From Rhodobacteraceae bacterium HTCC2150 (GTDB lineage: Bacteria; Pseudomonadota; Alphaproteobacteria; Rhodobacterales; Rhodobacteraceae), in the NCBI GenBank assembly GCA_000169395.1, contig AAXZ01000002.1:434001-498000 (forward strand): 64,000 nt of DNA, read 5' to 3'. The translations under genes and the position numbers were made by a program. Of the stretch, positions 16,646 to 26,045 are shown one piece after another (positions within the stretch are counted from its first letter, which is position 1; each line of letters starts with the position of its first letter). A model generated the notes under the pieces. That model saw only the letters and a list, made by a program, of their open reading frames with translations. It was not told the DNA's origin and ran no database searches.

Positions 16646-17503
16646 TTAAGCCACCTTTCGTTCGAAGGCGACAGGGCTTTTCCAGCCCAGAGCTGAGTGG
16701 CGGCGTCGCGGATTGTAGAAGCCGTTGATGTATTCGAAGATGGCCATCTCAGCCTGCCTGCGGGTGTCCCATGTGTCTCGCCAGATTAGCTCTGCTTTGA
16801 TCGTTTTGAAGAACGTCTCAACCGCCGCATTATCATAGCAATTTCCTTTGCCGCTCATTGACGCCTTGAACCCGTGATTGCGCAAGATCTTTTGATAATC
16901 ATGCGAACAATATTGGCTGCCACGGTCAGTGTGATGGATACAGCCTTTTGGTGGCGCTCGGAATGCAATGGCCATGTTCAAAGCTCGGATCGCCAAGTCA
17001 CGCTTCATCCGGTTGCTGACCGCCCAGCCAATCACGCGCCGAGAATGCAGGTCGAGGATCACGGCAAGATACAACCACCCCTCTCGCGTCCAGATGTAGG
17101 TAATGTCGCCAGCCCACTTCTGGTTTGGCTGATCTGCAATGAAGTTTCGGTCCAGCAGGTTGGGCGCAATGTTGAACTTATGGTTGCTGTCCGTCGTCAC
17201 CTTGTGTTTGCGGGTTCTGATCACTGATATGCCGTTCTGGCGCATTAAACGCCCGACACGGCGATGGCCGATATTCAGGCCAATCTCTTTCAGCTCTTCA
17301 GTCATTCGTGGGCGACCGTAACTGCCCAGGCTGAGACGCGACTGCTCTTTGATATGAGCCAACGTGACCAAATCAGATCGCTGCCTACAGCTGGCAGGGC
17401 GGTTGCGGAACGCACGCAAGCCGCGTGGACTGACAGCCATGACCCGACACATCCGGCCAATGGAAAACGTAGATTGGTGCTCTTCGATGAACTTAAACCT
17501 CAC
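16646..17503 (-). CDS. IS3-family transposase OrfB (integrase domain)
   Basis: This 285-residue protein has an HTH_21 segment and then an rve integrase core with the DDE residues in AGDITYIWTREGWLYLAVILD, HHTDRGSQYCS and YDNAAVETFFKTIKAEL. It ends WKSPVAFERKVA. It overlaps orfA by 4 bp; IS3 elements normally join the two by a -1 frameshift to make the active transposase. An AAAAAAG slippery heptamer lies at 17533-17539 (minus strand) within orfA. The frame is intact. Confidence 0.93.
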   Translation of the reverse strand: MRFKFIEEHQSTFSIGRMCRVMAVSPRGLRAFRNRPASCRQRSDLVTLAHIKEQSRLSLGSYGRPRMTEELKEIGLNIGHRRVGRLMRQNGISVIRTRKHKVTTDSNHKFNIAPNLLDRNFIADQPNQKWAGDITYIWTREGWLYLAVILDLHSRRVIGWAVSNRMKRDLAIRALNMAIAFRAPPKGCIHHTDRGSQYCSHDYQKILRNHGFKASMSGKGNCYDNAAVETFFKTIKAELIWRDTWDTRRQAEMAIFEYINGFYNPRRRHSALGWKSPVAFERKVA

Positions 17504-17775
17504 GGATTTTGGCTCGCAAAGAACACCGTGGCCTTTTTTAGGATCTCCCGCTCCTCCTTGAGAATACGGTTCTCGCGCCGAAGCCGGTCATTCTCTTGGG
17601 CCAGTCCCAAATCCTCTTTCGACACCACGTCTGTGTCTCGGTGTGCGGTGATCCATTTATTCAGCGTCGACATGCCGACGCCAAGATCATCAGCCACCTG
17701 CTTACGCGTCAGCCCACTGGTCAGTGCGATCCGCACCGCATCTTGCCGAAATTCGTTCGTTCGTTTCAGTCCCAT
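17500..17775 (-). CDS. IS3-family transposase OrfA (helix-turn-helix)
   Basis: This 91-residue protein has an HTH_8 domain (RQDAVRIALTSGLTRKQVAD) followed by a leucine-zipper-like helix (LAQENDRLRRENRILKEER), as usual for IS3 OrfA. It binds the IS ends. A candidate programmed -1 frameshift site (A AAA AAG) near its 3' end would fuse it to OrfB. Nearly identical to the OrfA at 40344-40619. Confidence 0.92.
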   Translation of the reverse strand: MGLKRTNEFRQDAVRIALTSGLTRKQVADDLGVGMSTLNKWITAHRDTDVVSKEDLGLAQENDRLRRENRILKEEREILKKATVFFASQNP

Positions 17776-17863
17776 AGTCAGTCTCCTTTGTTGCAGTAAA
17801 TGCTATCAAAGGAGCGGCATCAAACCGTGACAGGTCCATTATTTAGGGATGGAGGAAGTTTCC

Positions 17864-18760
17864 ATGACGAACGAAGAACGCGACATTCAACGCAAATTGA
17901 GGGTGCTTCAACACGCCGAAAAGATCGGCAATGCCCGCAAAGCCTGTCGGTATTTTGGGATTGGGAGATCCAGCTTCTATAGATGGCGGGATGCGTATCA
18001 AAAGCATGGCGAATCTGGTCTGAAGAATGCCAAATCTATTCCAAAGAACCCTGCCAATCAAACGCCGCCAGAGATCGTGGAGAAGGTTCTGTATCTACGC
18101 CGCAAGTATCACCTCGGGCCCATCAGGATCGTCTGGTATTTGGCGCGCTATCACGGCATCAAAATCTCGGATGCAGGGGTTTACCGTATCCTCAAGCGCA
18201 ATGGTCTCAACCGACTACCCAGAGGCACACGAATGCGTAAATTACACACAAAACGCTATCAGAAACAGGTGCCAGGACACCATATCCAAGTTGACGTCAA
18301 GTTTCTGACATTCAAAGGAAAACGCGGCGAGAAAGTACGCCGCTTCCAGTTCACCGCGATCGATGATGCGACAAGAGTTCGGGCCCTTAAGATCTACGAG
18401 AAACACACGCAGGCAAGCGCAATCGACTTCATTGATCACATCATTGAAAAGTTCCCGTTCCGTATTCGTGAAGTGCGGACAGATAACGGCCACGAGTTCC
18501 AAGCCAAATTCCATTGGCATGTTGAAGATCTTGGGATCAGGCACGCCTACATAAAACGCGGCACGCCCCAGTTAAATGGAAAAGTGGAGCGATCTCACCG
18601 ATCCGATCAACAGGAGTTCTATCAGCTCCTGAGCTACAAGGGTGATGTCGATCTCGAGGCCAAGCTGGACGAGTGGGAACGGTTTTACAACTTCGCCAGA
18701 CCACACGGCGCGCACAATGGGCAGACCCCTTACGAAGCTCTCAGAGACAAGCTACAGTAA
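17864..18760 (+). CDS. IS481-family transposase
   Basis: It has 298 residues from the ATG at 17864. An N-terminal helix-turn-helix (NARKACRYFGIGRSSFYRWRDAY) is followed by an rve/DDE core with Asp in HIQVDVKFLTF, Asp in REVRTDNGHEF and Glu in LNGKVERSHRSD. Full length for IS481 and apparently intact. Its 5' flank begins at most 26 bp after the IS3 copy 1 right end, so the IS481 left end may have been lost. A shortened relative lies at 25182. Its right end truncates a Sel1-repeat gene. Confidence 0.9.
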   Translation: MTNEERDIQRKLRVLQHAEKIGNARKACRYFGIGRSSFYRWRDAYQKHGESGLKNAKSIPKNPANQTPPEIVEKVLYLRRKYHLGPIRIVWYLARYHGIKISDAGVYRILKRNGLNRLPRGTRMRKLHTKRYQKQVPGHHIQVDVKFLTFKGKRGEKVRRFQFTAIDDATRVRALKIYEKHTQASAIDFIDHIIEKFPFRIREVRTDNGHEFQAKFHWHVEDLGIRHAYIKRGTPQLNGKVERSHRSDQQEFYQLLSYKGDVDLEAKLDEWERFYNFARPHGAHNGQTPYEALRDKLQ

Positions 18761-18785
18761 CCCCACAAGTGTCCCGCAGGTTCGT

Positions 18786-18902
18786 CTAGGCTACATCGCC
18801 AGTATCATAAGCAGCTAAGCCCTTTTGAAAGTCCTGTGCAGCCAATGGTGTGAAGGCCAACGACAATACTGTGGCTAGGGCTAATCTGGTGGGTGTAAAC
18901 AA
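18786..18902 (-). pseudogene. Sel1-repeat-type secreted protein, N-terminal fragment
   Basis: On the minus strand a TTG at 18900-18902, with GGAAG upstream, opens LFTPTRLALATVLSLAFTPL then AAQDFQKGLAAYDTGDVA and a stop. A signal peptide followed by QDFQKGLAAYDTGD is typical of the start of Sel1/TPR-repeat proteins in this group. The frame ends about 25 bp from the IS481 transposase stop, so the gene was cut by that element. Confidence 0.55.
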
Positions 18903-18919
18903 GGCTTCTTCCTTTTGGG

Positions 18920-18933
18920 CTAGCGATCGCTAG
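18920..18933. repeat. 14-bp perfect palindrome
   Basis: CTAGCGATCGCTAG, containing GCGATCGC, lies in the upstream region of the Sel1-like fragment. It may be an operator or chance; no second copy was noticed. Confidence 0.4.
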
Positions 18934-18963
18934 GTTTGCCTGGTTGCACCTGTTAGTCAATTA

Positions 18964-19503
18964 TTACGTCTGCTTTTTTCGAATAATACTGTCTTGAACG
19001 TCCCACCTTTTCAAAGTGCAGCCAACAACCAGGGGCAAAATGAAAGTGATACACGCTCCTACGGCGCAATACACGCCTAACGCCATAATGATTGAGGCAC
19101 CCAAAAAGAGCGATCCAGCCGCAGCCAGCATCCCGACTAATACCCCAAGCAGCAAGTATCCCAGCACATTTGAGTCGTTTTCCACCCCATAGGCCGAAGG
19201 GGTACTGTACTCTTGCGCGGCCGCGAGATCTGCCTGCAATTCAATCTGCGTGGAGTTAGTGTCGTCACACTCGCCAGATCCCTTTGCCAGAATTTCCCAA
19301 GGGAGCACGCTAGCATCCAGATTTGAATCAGCAAAGTGGTGTGTAGCAGTATTCAGGTTTTCAAGATGACCCTTCCGTGCACACGCCTTTCCTAAAAAGC
19401 CTCCAAGCATGCGGGCAGAACGAGAACGGAATGCCGGGCATTTTCTTGTATCATGCTCAGGTTCAGGGCCAGCAGACGCCCAGCCATTTTGATTGAAATT
19501 CAT
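18964..19503 (-). CDS. Hypothetical membrane protein
   Basis: It has 179 residues from the ATG at 19501-19503. The first 110 residues are polar. Two adjacent membrane helices follow (VLGYLLLGVLVGMLAAAGSLFLG and MALGVYCAVGACITFILPLVVG) with a basic C-terminus. There is no signal peptide and no recognised family. It lies with the 107-residue gene and the protease gene on the same strand, but the gaps are too large for a tight operon. Confidence 0.45.
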   Translation of the reverse strand: MNFNQNGWASAGPEPEHDTRKCPAFRSRSARMLGGFLGKACARKGHLENLNTATHHFADSNLDASVLPWEILAKGSGECDDTNSTQIELQADLAAAQEYSTPSAYGVENDSNVLGYLLLGVLVGMLAAAGSLFLGASIIMALGVYCAVGACITFILPLVVGCTLKRWDVQDSIIRKKQT

Positions 19504-19815
19504 CACCTCAATATCCTCTGTTCCATATTTTTCCTCCAGTCCAGCAAGCGCGAGCCTTGAAAAGAAATATAAACTCGCAATCTAACTTGTCAGCGATATT
19601 CGTAAAAAGTTTAATTCTGTGCAATTACGTGCAAAATTTCTGATGTAATTTTCCTGAAACGCCGCATAGGATAGTCTTTACTGCCGAGAGCACAGTCCAA
19701 GCCTTTGTAAAGTGGAATTAAAACAGTCGTTAGAGTCACAAAAACACTGACTTCAAATATCCAAGCTTGGTGCGAGTGTTATTAAAGCGATAATGTGCAG
19801 TTTCCAGTATCACCA

Positions 19816-20139
19816 CTAATTACCGCGAACCTCTGAGAGGGTTGTTTTACCGCGGTGCTGGATCACGCTCTGTTCAATTTCGTCCATCACAGACAAGACG
19901 CAGCGCTGCAGTGCGTAATCAACTGAGCACGTAGATGCTTGCTGATCTCCATCGGTTGCGATGAGACTTTCATCCAAGGCAAGGTACACATCAGCAAGAA
20001 TAATGCTCTCAGGATGACGTGCCAGTGCAATTCTCAAGCGCCCCAAGACCCGACGGACGGCGGCAGGGTTGGCTCCTGCATGATTGGTTATGTCCAAGGA
20101 GATCCGTAAACGGTCAGGATTACCCACCCAGCGTGCCAT
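19816..20139 (-). CDS. Hypothetical protein
   Basis: This is a 107-residue soluble protein (MARWVGNPDRLRISLDITNHAG, later RRVLGRLRIALARHPESIILADVYLALDES). The alternating pattern looks like a compact alpha/beta protein. I recognise no family and see no motif that suggests a function. It is flanked by gene-poor sequence. Confidence 0.45.
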   Translation of the reverse strand: MARWVGNPDRLRISLDITNHAGANPAAVRRVLGRLRIALARHPESIILADVYLALDESLIATDGDQQASTCSVDYALQRCVLSVMDEIEQSVIQHRGKTTLSEVRGN

Positions 20140-20557
20140 TGAAAATCAGTTTAAAAAATAACAGATCAAAACTGAAAATTGGCTGGCCCTATTTATATGA
20201 ATCGGGTTGGTTATTTAATTTGTATCTTCAAAGCTTGTACTGAAAGATATGTTTGAATTTTGGGGGAGGCTGAGCCAGTGGAGCCTTCAATGCTCAAATA
20301 GCTTTAGTGCCAACTTCATATGACGACGGAAACATCAGTGTCGCTGGAACGAGTTTGACGGTGCAAAAATTTGCAAATGATACCCCGCCTGAAACCCATA
20401 AAGATCTCTTGGCGGCGTAATTGACACTCTGAGAACTACTTCTACAAACTATTCGTTATGAGGCTGGCCTTCCTCATATCCATAATACAGGGGCAGTAAA
20501 GCACAGAAATCATATCTCCAATTTATGTGATTCGTGCAGTTACACCCCGCAATTAGC
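20140..20557. other. Gene-free stretch
   Basis: This 418-bp stretch has no credible coding frame, repeat or RNA gene that I can see. Confidence 0.4.
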
Positions 20558-21766
20558 TTAGGGCAGATACACAGCGACCAAATTGGCGATCACGTCACCA
20601 CCTGAGTTAAGGAATACCATGCTGTCACCAACAATCCAGAAACTCTCAACCTTTTCGAGCAAAAGAATAAACTCTTGCTCCAATTGATCTAGAGGCGGCA
20701 GGCAGGCCATCCGTGTTGAAGTTTCCTGACCAAAAGTTAGGCCCAGACCATTTTGGGCAAACGACGCAGAGATTCGGTTACAACCAACCGTAGCATTCAC
20801 TGTGTTTTGGCCATCACCTCGAAGGACCAAATGTGGCTCTCGACGGTTGTTCGTCACGATTACGCCGTGGTCAAAGAGTTTATCAATGCGCCAGTAAGTA
20901 TCGGTTAGCGATGCGTCAGATGAGGTATTCCCACACGTCGTAATGTTTCCAGCCGACACGTTGCTGCCAACAGACCTATTATAACATTTCGTAATGCCAG
21001 CAATCCAGTGACGTACTTTGCGGACGTCAGTATACCTTATATTTTCGGTTTCTTCCGGGCCAGAGGGGCCCGCTTTGACGCCACCTTTAACAATACCAGC
21101 AAAAAGGTGCTTTGCTTCTGGACTATTTTCCAAGATGTAAAGGGGGCCTCCAGAGTCTCCATAGCCTGTTCTCTGGGTTGAACCTGAGACGCCGACACAA
21201 AAATCATGAGCCATATCAAAGTCTACTCTAGTTGTGTCGCACAACTCTGGTTCTGCAATCCGAGAGTCATAGTACTCTAGCGGTGTACCTTCGAGGCCTT
21301 GACCAAGACCGAGCGTTGTCGTGCTGGTTCCAATAATGAGGCCACCCTCGAAAAAATTAGCTACTTCTGCACCATATTCAGTCGCATCAGAATCTAATTT
21401 TAAAAGTGCAGCATCCAAACGCTCGGACTCTAGCCGAACCGGGGGGAACAGCACATCGATCACACGCAATTTTGCGCCAAAAGTTCCATCGCTTTGCAGG
21501 TTTACGCCCACAAATACGGGTGTGCCTCCTGAAACAGCCGCGTCAAATGATCCCCTACAATGCAAAGCTGTGAGTACCAAATTGTATGCAACCAGCGTAC
21601 CACCGCATGCGTTGAGCTCTTGCCCGTTATGGCTTGGGTAAGGACTAATTTGGCGAATAGAAACGTAAGATCGAAAGGACTCCACGTTGGCTTGAAGGCC
21701 TTCGATAATTGCCAGAGACGGCGTTGACCAGCACAGCATAACAACAACAATCAAAACCTGTCTCAT
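20558..21766 (-). CDS. Secreted trypsin-like serine protease with C-terminal META domain
   Basis: This 402-residue exported protein has signal peptide MRQVLIVVVMLCWSTPSLA. An S1 protease domain follows with His69 in VLTALHC, Asp in ERLDAALLKLDSD and the serine in GYGDSGGPLY near residue 200. From about residue 285 there is a META/HslJ-like domain (DTYWRIDKLFDHG, ATVGCNRISASF, TRMACLPPLDQLEQEF). The catalytic triad looks complete. META domains occur in outer-membrane or periplasmic proteins; fusion to a protease is uncommon. The substrate is unknown; possibly extracellular or cell-surface processing. No inhibitor or partner gene is adjacent. Confidence 0.85.
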   Translation of the reverse strand: MRQVLIVVVMLCWSTPSLAIIEGLQANVESFRSYVSIRQISPYPSHNGQELNACGGTLVAYNLVLTALHCRGSFDAAVSGGTPVFVGVNLQSDGTFGAKLRVIDVLFPPVRLESERLDAALLKLDSDATEYGAEVANFFEGGLIIGTSTTTLGLGQGLEGTPLEYYDSRIAEPELCDTTRVDFDMAHDFCVGVSGSTQRTGYGDSGGPLYILENSPEAKHLFAGIVKGGVKAGPSGPEETENIRYTDVRKVRHWIAGITKCYNRSVGSNVSAGNITTCGNTSSDASLTDTYWRIDKLFDHGVIVTNNRREPHLVLRGDGQNTVNATVGCNRISASFAQNGLGLTFGQETSTRMACLPPLDQLEQEFILLLEKVESFWIVGDSMVFLNSGGDVIANLVAVYLP

Positions 21767-21991
21767 AACTTTCTCCAGAACTTTGTTAGTACAGTAGTTG
21801 TAGTAGAATTAGGTATCAAAAGCGAAAAAGCAACAAAGGGCAGCTTTGAGTGTCTGCAATATGGCTTGGTTTTGTAGCAACAATGGAAGTTTTTATCATA
21901 AACTCAACTAGGGTTTAGCGCAGTAAAAAATAGCAAGGAAAAGACGTTTAGACACTACGCGGCGCTTCACAGACTGAAACAGCGCTGCAGT

Positions 21992-22177
21992 TTGCTGTGC
22001 CACACATCAAGGTCCAGTTGGGGCTCAAAGCAGTCACCTGGTATCAACGCCATCAGATCGGGTATTCAACTCAATATGCTGCAAAAGTGGATGGGGCATG
22101 CATCCATCAAAACCATGGCGATATATACCAATGCCGTGGGGAGAGAGGAAGTGGCGTTGGCGAGGAGGATGTGGTGA
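21992..22177 (+). pseudogene. Tyrosine recombinase, C-terminal fragment
   Basis: The frame contains INAIRSGIQLNMLQKWMGHASIKTMAIYTNAVGREEVALARRMW, in which GHASIKT and IYTNAVG hold the second catalytic His and the Tyr nucleophile of an integrase. Upstream codons no longer match the family (the LRH..F box is scrambled), so this is a decayed 3' end about 50 residues long. Confidence 0.65.
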
Positions 22178-22663
22178 GTGGGTTGAACCGATATTGAGCA
22201 TAACTGAACATAGCGATTTATCACAAAATATTACTCTGAAAGAGACTAAGTGTGGAACTTCATTTTGATATTACCAACTAACCCATTGATTTATTTGGCT
22301 AAAATGGCAGGTGTCATCTATGGAATTAAATATAACGAATACAGATACTTGTGATTTTCTTGTGAATATTTTGTATTCCTGAAAGTTGGCCCCAGAATGG
22401 CCCATAGGTGAGCATCTTGGGGTGTTTTGGGTGGTATTCATAGTTGGGACGCACTGAGCATCTAACAAGCACCCCGGCTACACAAGGCATTCAGTACCAC
22501 TCTAACATTCTCGGCTACTTTCTTGCTGTAATCCTAATCAATCAAACGTTTTTTCGAATTGAAAAATTTGCCCTTATCTATCAAGGTTAATTTAATTTTT
22601 TTATTCCACCAAAACTCAAAACTAATATGCTTTCATTATAAGTGTAAGTAGTTTTGAATACGG
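22178..22663. other. Gene-free stretch
   Basis: This 486-bp, A+T-rich stretch lies between the recombinase fragment and the HdeD-like gene. No gene or repeat recognised. Confidence 0.4.
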
Positions 22664-23191
22664 TTAGATGGTCCGTGCATGAACGCGCATGGTGAAACTC
22701 AACGCCACCAACCCAACACCATTCAGTACCATCTCAATCCCAATTAGAAGGCCGAGAAAACTAGCCAAAGCCAATGGGATCAAGAAAATATATATAGCTA
22801 AGCAAACTGATAAAGCACCCGATATCAAAGTAATCCAAAAGAAATGAGTGCGTCGCAGTTGGAAAGCTAAAGCAAAACGAAGCAATCCTCCCGCCCCAAC
22901 AAGCAGGGTGACCAGCAACGCTAGAGAAATAACACCATCCATGGGCGTAACCAAAAACGAAATCCCAAGAGCGACCAGGAGAGTACCTAAACCTATCGAC
23001 AGAAGCTTTCTCCAAATCCCGTCTTCGTTCACCCCCAACACAACTTGAGCAACACCTGATAATACAAGCATCGCCCCAACCAAGACAGTTACAGCTATCG
23101 ATGTCAGCAAAGCGTGGTTAATTGCAAAAATTCCGAAGAGAATTGATAAAAACCCAAGAAGGAACCATTTTATAGATGGGGTCATGAACAA
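22664..23191 (-). CDS. HdeD-like (DUF308) membrane protein
   Basis: This 175-residue protein has six closely spaced membrane helices in three pairs (KWFLLGFLSILFGIFAI; LTSIAVTVLVGAMLVLSGVA; later ISLALLVTLLVGAGGLLRF; ASFLGLLIGIEMVLNGVGLV). This is the DUF308/HdeD pattern with repeated G-x-x-x-x-x-x-G helices. HdeD takes part in acid resistance in E. coli, but most relatives are uncharacterised. The gene is oriented away from the polymerase-like gene. No acid-resistance partner is visible. Confidence 0.75.
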   Translation of the reverse strand: MFMTPSIKWFLLGFLSILFGIFAINHALLTSIAVTVLVGAMLVLSGVAQVVLGVNEDGIWRKLLSIGLGTLLVALGISFLVTPMDGVISLALLVTLLVGAGGLLRFALAFQLRRTHFFWITLISGALSVCLAIYIFLIPLALASFLGLLIGIEMVLNGVGLVALSFTMRVHARTI

Positions 23192-23331
23192 TTCCTTTTA
23201 AGTTATTACCGTTGTCATGTTAGGTTAATTAGCACTAAAGCTTACACTCTATATGCTTTGACTTGATTACTAGATCCAGTATGCTCACTTTTTTTGATTT
23301 GGCAATCATTACTGTCAGATTGTTTTTTCTT

Positions 23332-23612
23332 AGTCTTCCCACTTCACTGGGCCCGAAGTAGACCTCATCGAGTGTATCGTTGTTTAAGTCCTCATGGCAG
23401 CACTGTTTGTTGCAATAAATACTCAAAATTTTATACAATTTGCATAAAATTTGCAAACCACCATGTCATCAAATTAACCAAAGGACGCAATAAGATCCTG
23501 TTGAGCAGCTCCAAAACTTATATTCCACGAGTATTCAGTTTCAAATAAACCTAATGGTTTTTCCCGGCTTTATCTGAGGAACGGTGAGTAGCAGGAGTAC
23601 GATAAAGATGAA
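23332..23612 (+). repeat. 281-bp leader repeat, copy 1
   Basis: Nearly identical, without gaps, to 30356-30636 (constant offset of 7024). It spans a putative promoter (TTGCAA then TATACA, 16-bp spacing, near 23405-23430), the untranslated leader, an AGGAG site and the first codons (ATGAA) of the following gene. The genes after the two copies are unrelated. A short GATCCAGT match at 23273-23280 upstream suggests the shared block once reached an IS end, with 54 bp inserted here. Confidence 0.9.
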
Positions 23613-25113
23613 GGATAAAACGCTAGCAATGGATCAGGGGCATTCCCGCATATTTAATATTCATGCATGGTCCGATCACAAGGCCTTCAAAAAATTAGAG
23701 GCTGAGATATTCACATCGCTCTCATACAAAGAACAAAACATTTTATTATCGAAATCAAACAACAACGGGAAATCTGACCCAAACAAACACCTCAGAACCA
23801 TTTTGGCTGATTTATATGTTGCCTGGGAAACAGATCATAGCCTCTGTACCATAGTTAGTCACAACAATGGCTACCAAGCCAACTCACGACACAATGCTTT
23901 GAGTATTCCCAAACGGATAATCAAAATCTTCGATGTCCTTTATGAAAAGGCATACCTTGATAGAGTTAAAGGAGGGTATCATCTTGAGAATCCAAAGCAC
24001 TCACGCAGTACCCGGTACCGCCCCACAGCACTCCTGCAATCTCTATTTGGGAAGATTGATATCAAGGCGTATGATATTAATCTGCACCAAGATCAGGAAT
24101 GCATAATCCTAAGGGATAAAGAGCCGGAAGCATTAAGAACCACAAATTTAGAATATGACGACACAAAACTAACATGGTCGATGCGTTATGAAGTCCAAGC
24201 GTACAATAAGCTAATGAATGATCATTACGTTGACGTAACCACACTTCAGGAACCCTTCGTTGTGCGAGAAGTTAATCCTATACGAGGCAAGAGTTACACA
24301 ATTTGGCATCCGGTAGATCAAAATCATAAGTTCACAAGACGTATATTCAGCAGAGGTAGTTGGGAACTAAATGGAAGATGGAATGGTGGTTTTTGGCAAA
24401 ACCTTCCAAAGCACATGCGAAATGATATTTCCATTGATGGTGGGCCTACAGTTGAAATCAACTACAGTGACTTGCACCCTACCCTTTTAGCTCTTGAGAA
24501 AGGCGTGAGATTAATTGGTGATTGGTATGACCTAGGGTATCAGGTCTGCGAAAGTATCCCCCTTCAAGACCAGTGCAAAGTGGTCAAACAGCTTTTCCTT
24601 ATCGGCATCAACGCAAAGAACCGAGAAGCTGCTTTCAAAGCCTTCCACAACGCTCATAAATTCTACAAAACTGCCAGTCTCAAACGAATATTAGATGCCT
24701 TTGTTAATAAAAACCCTTACTTTTCAGACACCATATGCACTGATCAAGGCATTAGATTGATGAATATAGATAGCAACATCACAACACATATAATCAATCA
24801 ATTCGTAACTCTAAGAAAGCCCATCCTTTCCATCAATGACAGTTTTATTGTGAAGTCAGAAGATAGACGTTTATTGAGAACAGCAATGTCAAACGCCTGT
24901 ATTGATATTGTTGGAGCTGACATTGAAGCTGTAGCCAGGGGCAACCAAAAGGCCCAATACATAAAGTATGCTAAAACTTGGAAAGCCCAGGATAAAGATT
25001 TGCACATGGCTTCCGTTATGCAGATGCAACGACCATTAGAGTGCGAAGAGTATCGTAAAAGGTTTGAAGATTGGAAAGACTGGAAAGGCTTAGACGCTCA
25101 ATATTACACTTGA
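23608..25113 (+). CDS. Orphan family-A DNA polymerase-like protein
   Basis: It has 501 residues from the ATG at 23608, the start conserved with the other leader copy; an upstream GTG at 23584 is possible. RRIFSRGSWELNGRWNGGFW is followed by VEINYSDLHPTLLALEKG near residue 280, resembling motif A of family-A polymerases, with Asn where Asp is expected. KQLFLIGINAKNREAAFKAF resembles the fingers helix and PILSINDSFIVKSED near 408 resembles motif C. No exonuclease domain. Such proteins occur on mobile elements; activity is uncertain given the motif A change. It has no operon partner. Confidence 0.5.
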   Translation: MKDKTLAMDQGHSRIFNIHAWSDHKAFKKLEAEIFTSLSYKEQNILLSKSNNNGKSDPNKHLRTILADLYVAWETDHSLCTIVSHNNGYQANSRHNALSIPKRIIKIFDVLYEKAYLDRVKGGYHLENPKHSRSTRYRPTALLQSLFGKIDIKAYDINLHQDQECIILRDKEPEALRTTNLEYDDTKLTWSMRYEVQAYNKLMNDHYVDVTTLQEPFVVREVNPIRGKSYTIWHPVDQNHKFTRRIFSRGSWELNGRWNGGFWQNLPKHMRNDISIDGGPTVEINYSDLHPTLLALEKGVRLIGDWYDLGYQVCESIPLQDQCKVVKQLFLIGINAKNREAAFKAFHNAHKFYKTASLKRILDAFVNKNPYFSDTICTDQGIRLMNIDSNITTHIINQFVTLRKPILSINDSFIVKSEDRRLLRTAMSNACIDIVGADIEAVARGNQKAQYIKYAKTWKAQDKDLHMASVMQMQRPLECEEYRKRFEDWKDWKGLDAQYYT

Positions 25114-25181
25114 CTTGCAATACGCCCCAAGTTCCCTCCAGCTGTAAGGTGCGGTTACTGGTGCGACATCCTATTTGTTAA

Positions 25182-25813
25182 TCATAACTTTTCTCTGAGC
25201 GCTTCGTAAGGGGTTGTTCCGGCGTGGGCGCCATGGGGTCTGTGGAAATTGTAGAAGCGCTCCCATTCCTCCAATTTGGCTTCAAGATCAACATCTCCCT
25301 TGTAGCTAAGAAGCTGGTAAAACTCCTGTCCATCGGATCTGTGTGAACGTTCGACTTTACCGTTGAGTTGAGGTGTCCCGCGTTTGATGTAAGCGTACCG
25401 GATACCAAGGTCTTCGACATGCCAGTGGAACTTGGCCTGGAACTCATGGCGATTGTCCGTCCTGATCTCACGGATGCGGAAAGGAAACTTTTCAATGATG
25501 TGATCCGTGAAATCGATGGCGTTGGCCTGGGTGTGCTTTTCATAGATCTTCAGGGCGCGAACGCGCGTTGCATCATCGATGGCTGTGTATTGGAAACGAC
25601 GTACCTTCTCACCTTCTTTACCGATGAAAGTCAGAAACTTAACATCCATCTGAATGTGATGACCCGGGACTTGTTTCTGATAGCGCTTGGTATGAACCTT
25701 GCGCATGCGGGTACCGCGAGGAAGACGGTTCATCCCGTGCCGACGCAGAATACGTGAAACCGTTGCATCAGATATCTTGATGTTGTGATAACGCGCCAGA
25801 TACCAAACGATCC
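25182..25813 (-). pseudogene. IS481-family transposase, N-terminally truncated
   Basis: The translation from IVWYLARYHNIKISDATVSRIL to the C-terminus matches residues from about 95 onward of the transposase at 17864, including VDVKFLTF, RTDNRHEF and LNGKVERSHRSD. The helix-turn-helix part is missing because another IS end (TGTCTAACGTCAGCAC at 25826) adjoins. The DNGHEF-to-DNRHEF change and the truncation make it inactive. Confidence 0.88.
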
Positions 25814-25815
25814 AC

Positions 25816-26045
25816 TGTCTAACGTTGTCTAACGTCAGCACCTTTGGGACAAAATTGAGTATTTGAATAATGGAGGATTTCTGGTTCATCTTAACGTTAA
25901 GGAGTTAAGCATGACAAAGAAACCAGGGCAGTCGAAAGCAGCTGCAGATAAATTGGTGAAGAGTATTCGCCGCAAAACCAGACAGACATATTCTTCGGAA
26001 GAGAAGATCCGTATTGTACTGGCAGGCCTGCGCGGCGAAGAAAGT
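25816..26045 (+). pseudogene. IS left end with orfA fragment (IS3-like)
   Basis: A tandem TGTCTAACGT (25816-25825 and 25826-25835) begins the IS end. An ATG at 25911 after AAGGAG starts an orfA reading MTKKPGQSKAAADKLVKSIR then RKTRQTYSSEEKIRIVLAGL and stops matching after about 44 residues. It is a typical N-terminus of an IS3-type OrfA cut at the junction with the HNH nuclease gene. A matching OrfB remnant may be the one at 42386. Confidence 0.7.

Larger units (their letters stand above)
16608..17838 (-). mobile_element. IS3-family insertion sequence, copy 1
   Basis: This 1231-bp element is bounded by 13-bp perfect inverted repeats, TGGACCTGTCACG at 16608-16620 and CGTGACAGGTCCA at 17826-17838. 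It carries orfA (17500-17775) and orfB (16646-17503) on the minus strand. No target duplication is visible (GAG left, TTA right), suggesting later rearrangement. It cuts a DUF6641-like fragment on the left and abuts an IS481 transposase on the right. A second copy of identical length lies at 39452-40682. Confidence 0.92.

Noticed and set aside
17264-17830. A 188-codon plus-strand frame in the IS3 element, also seen at 40108-40674
   Set aside because: Antisense to orfA and orfB; conserved only because the IS is conserved.
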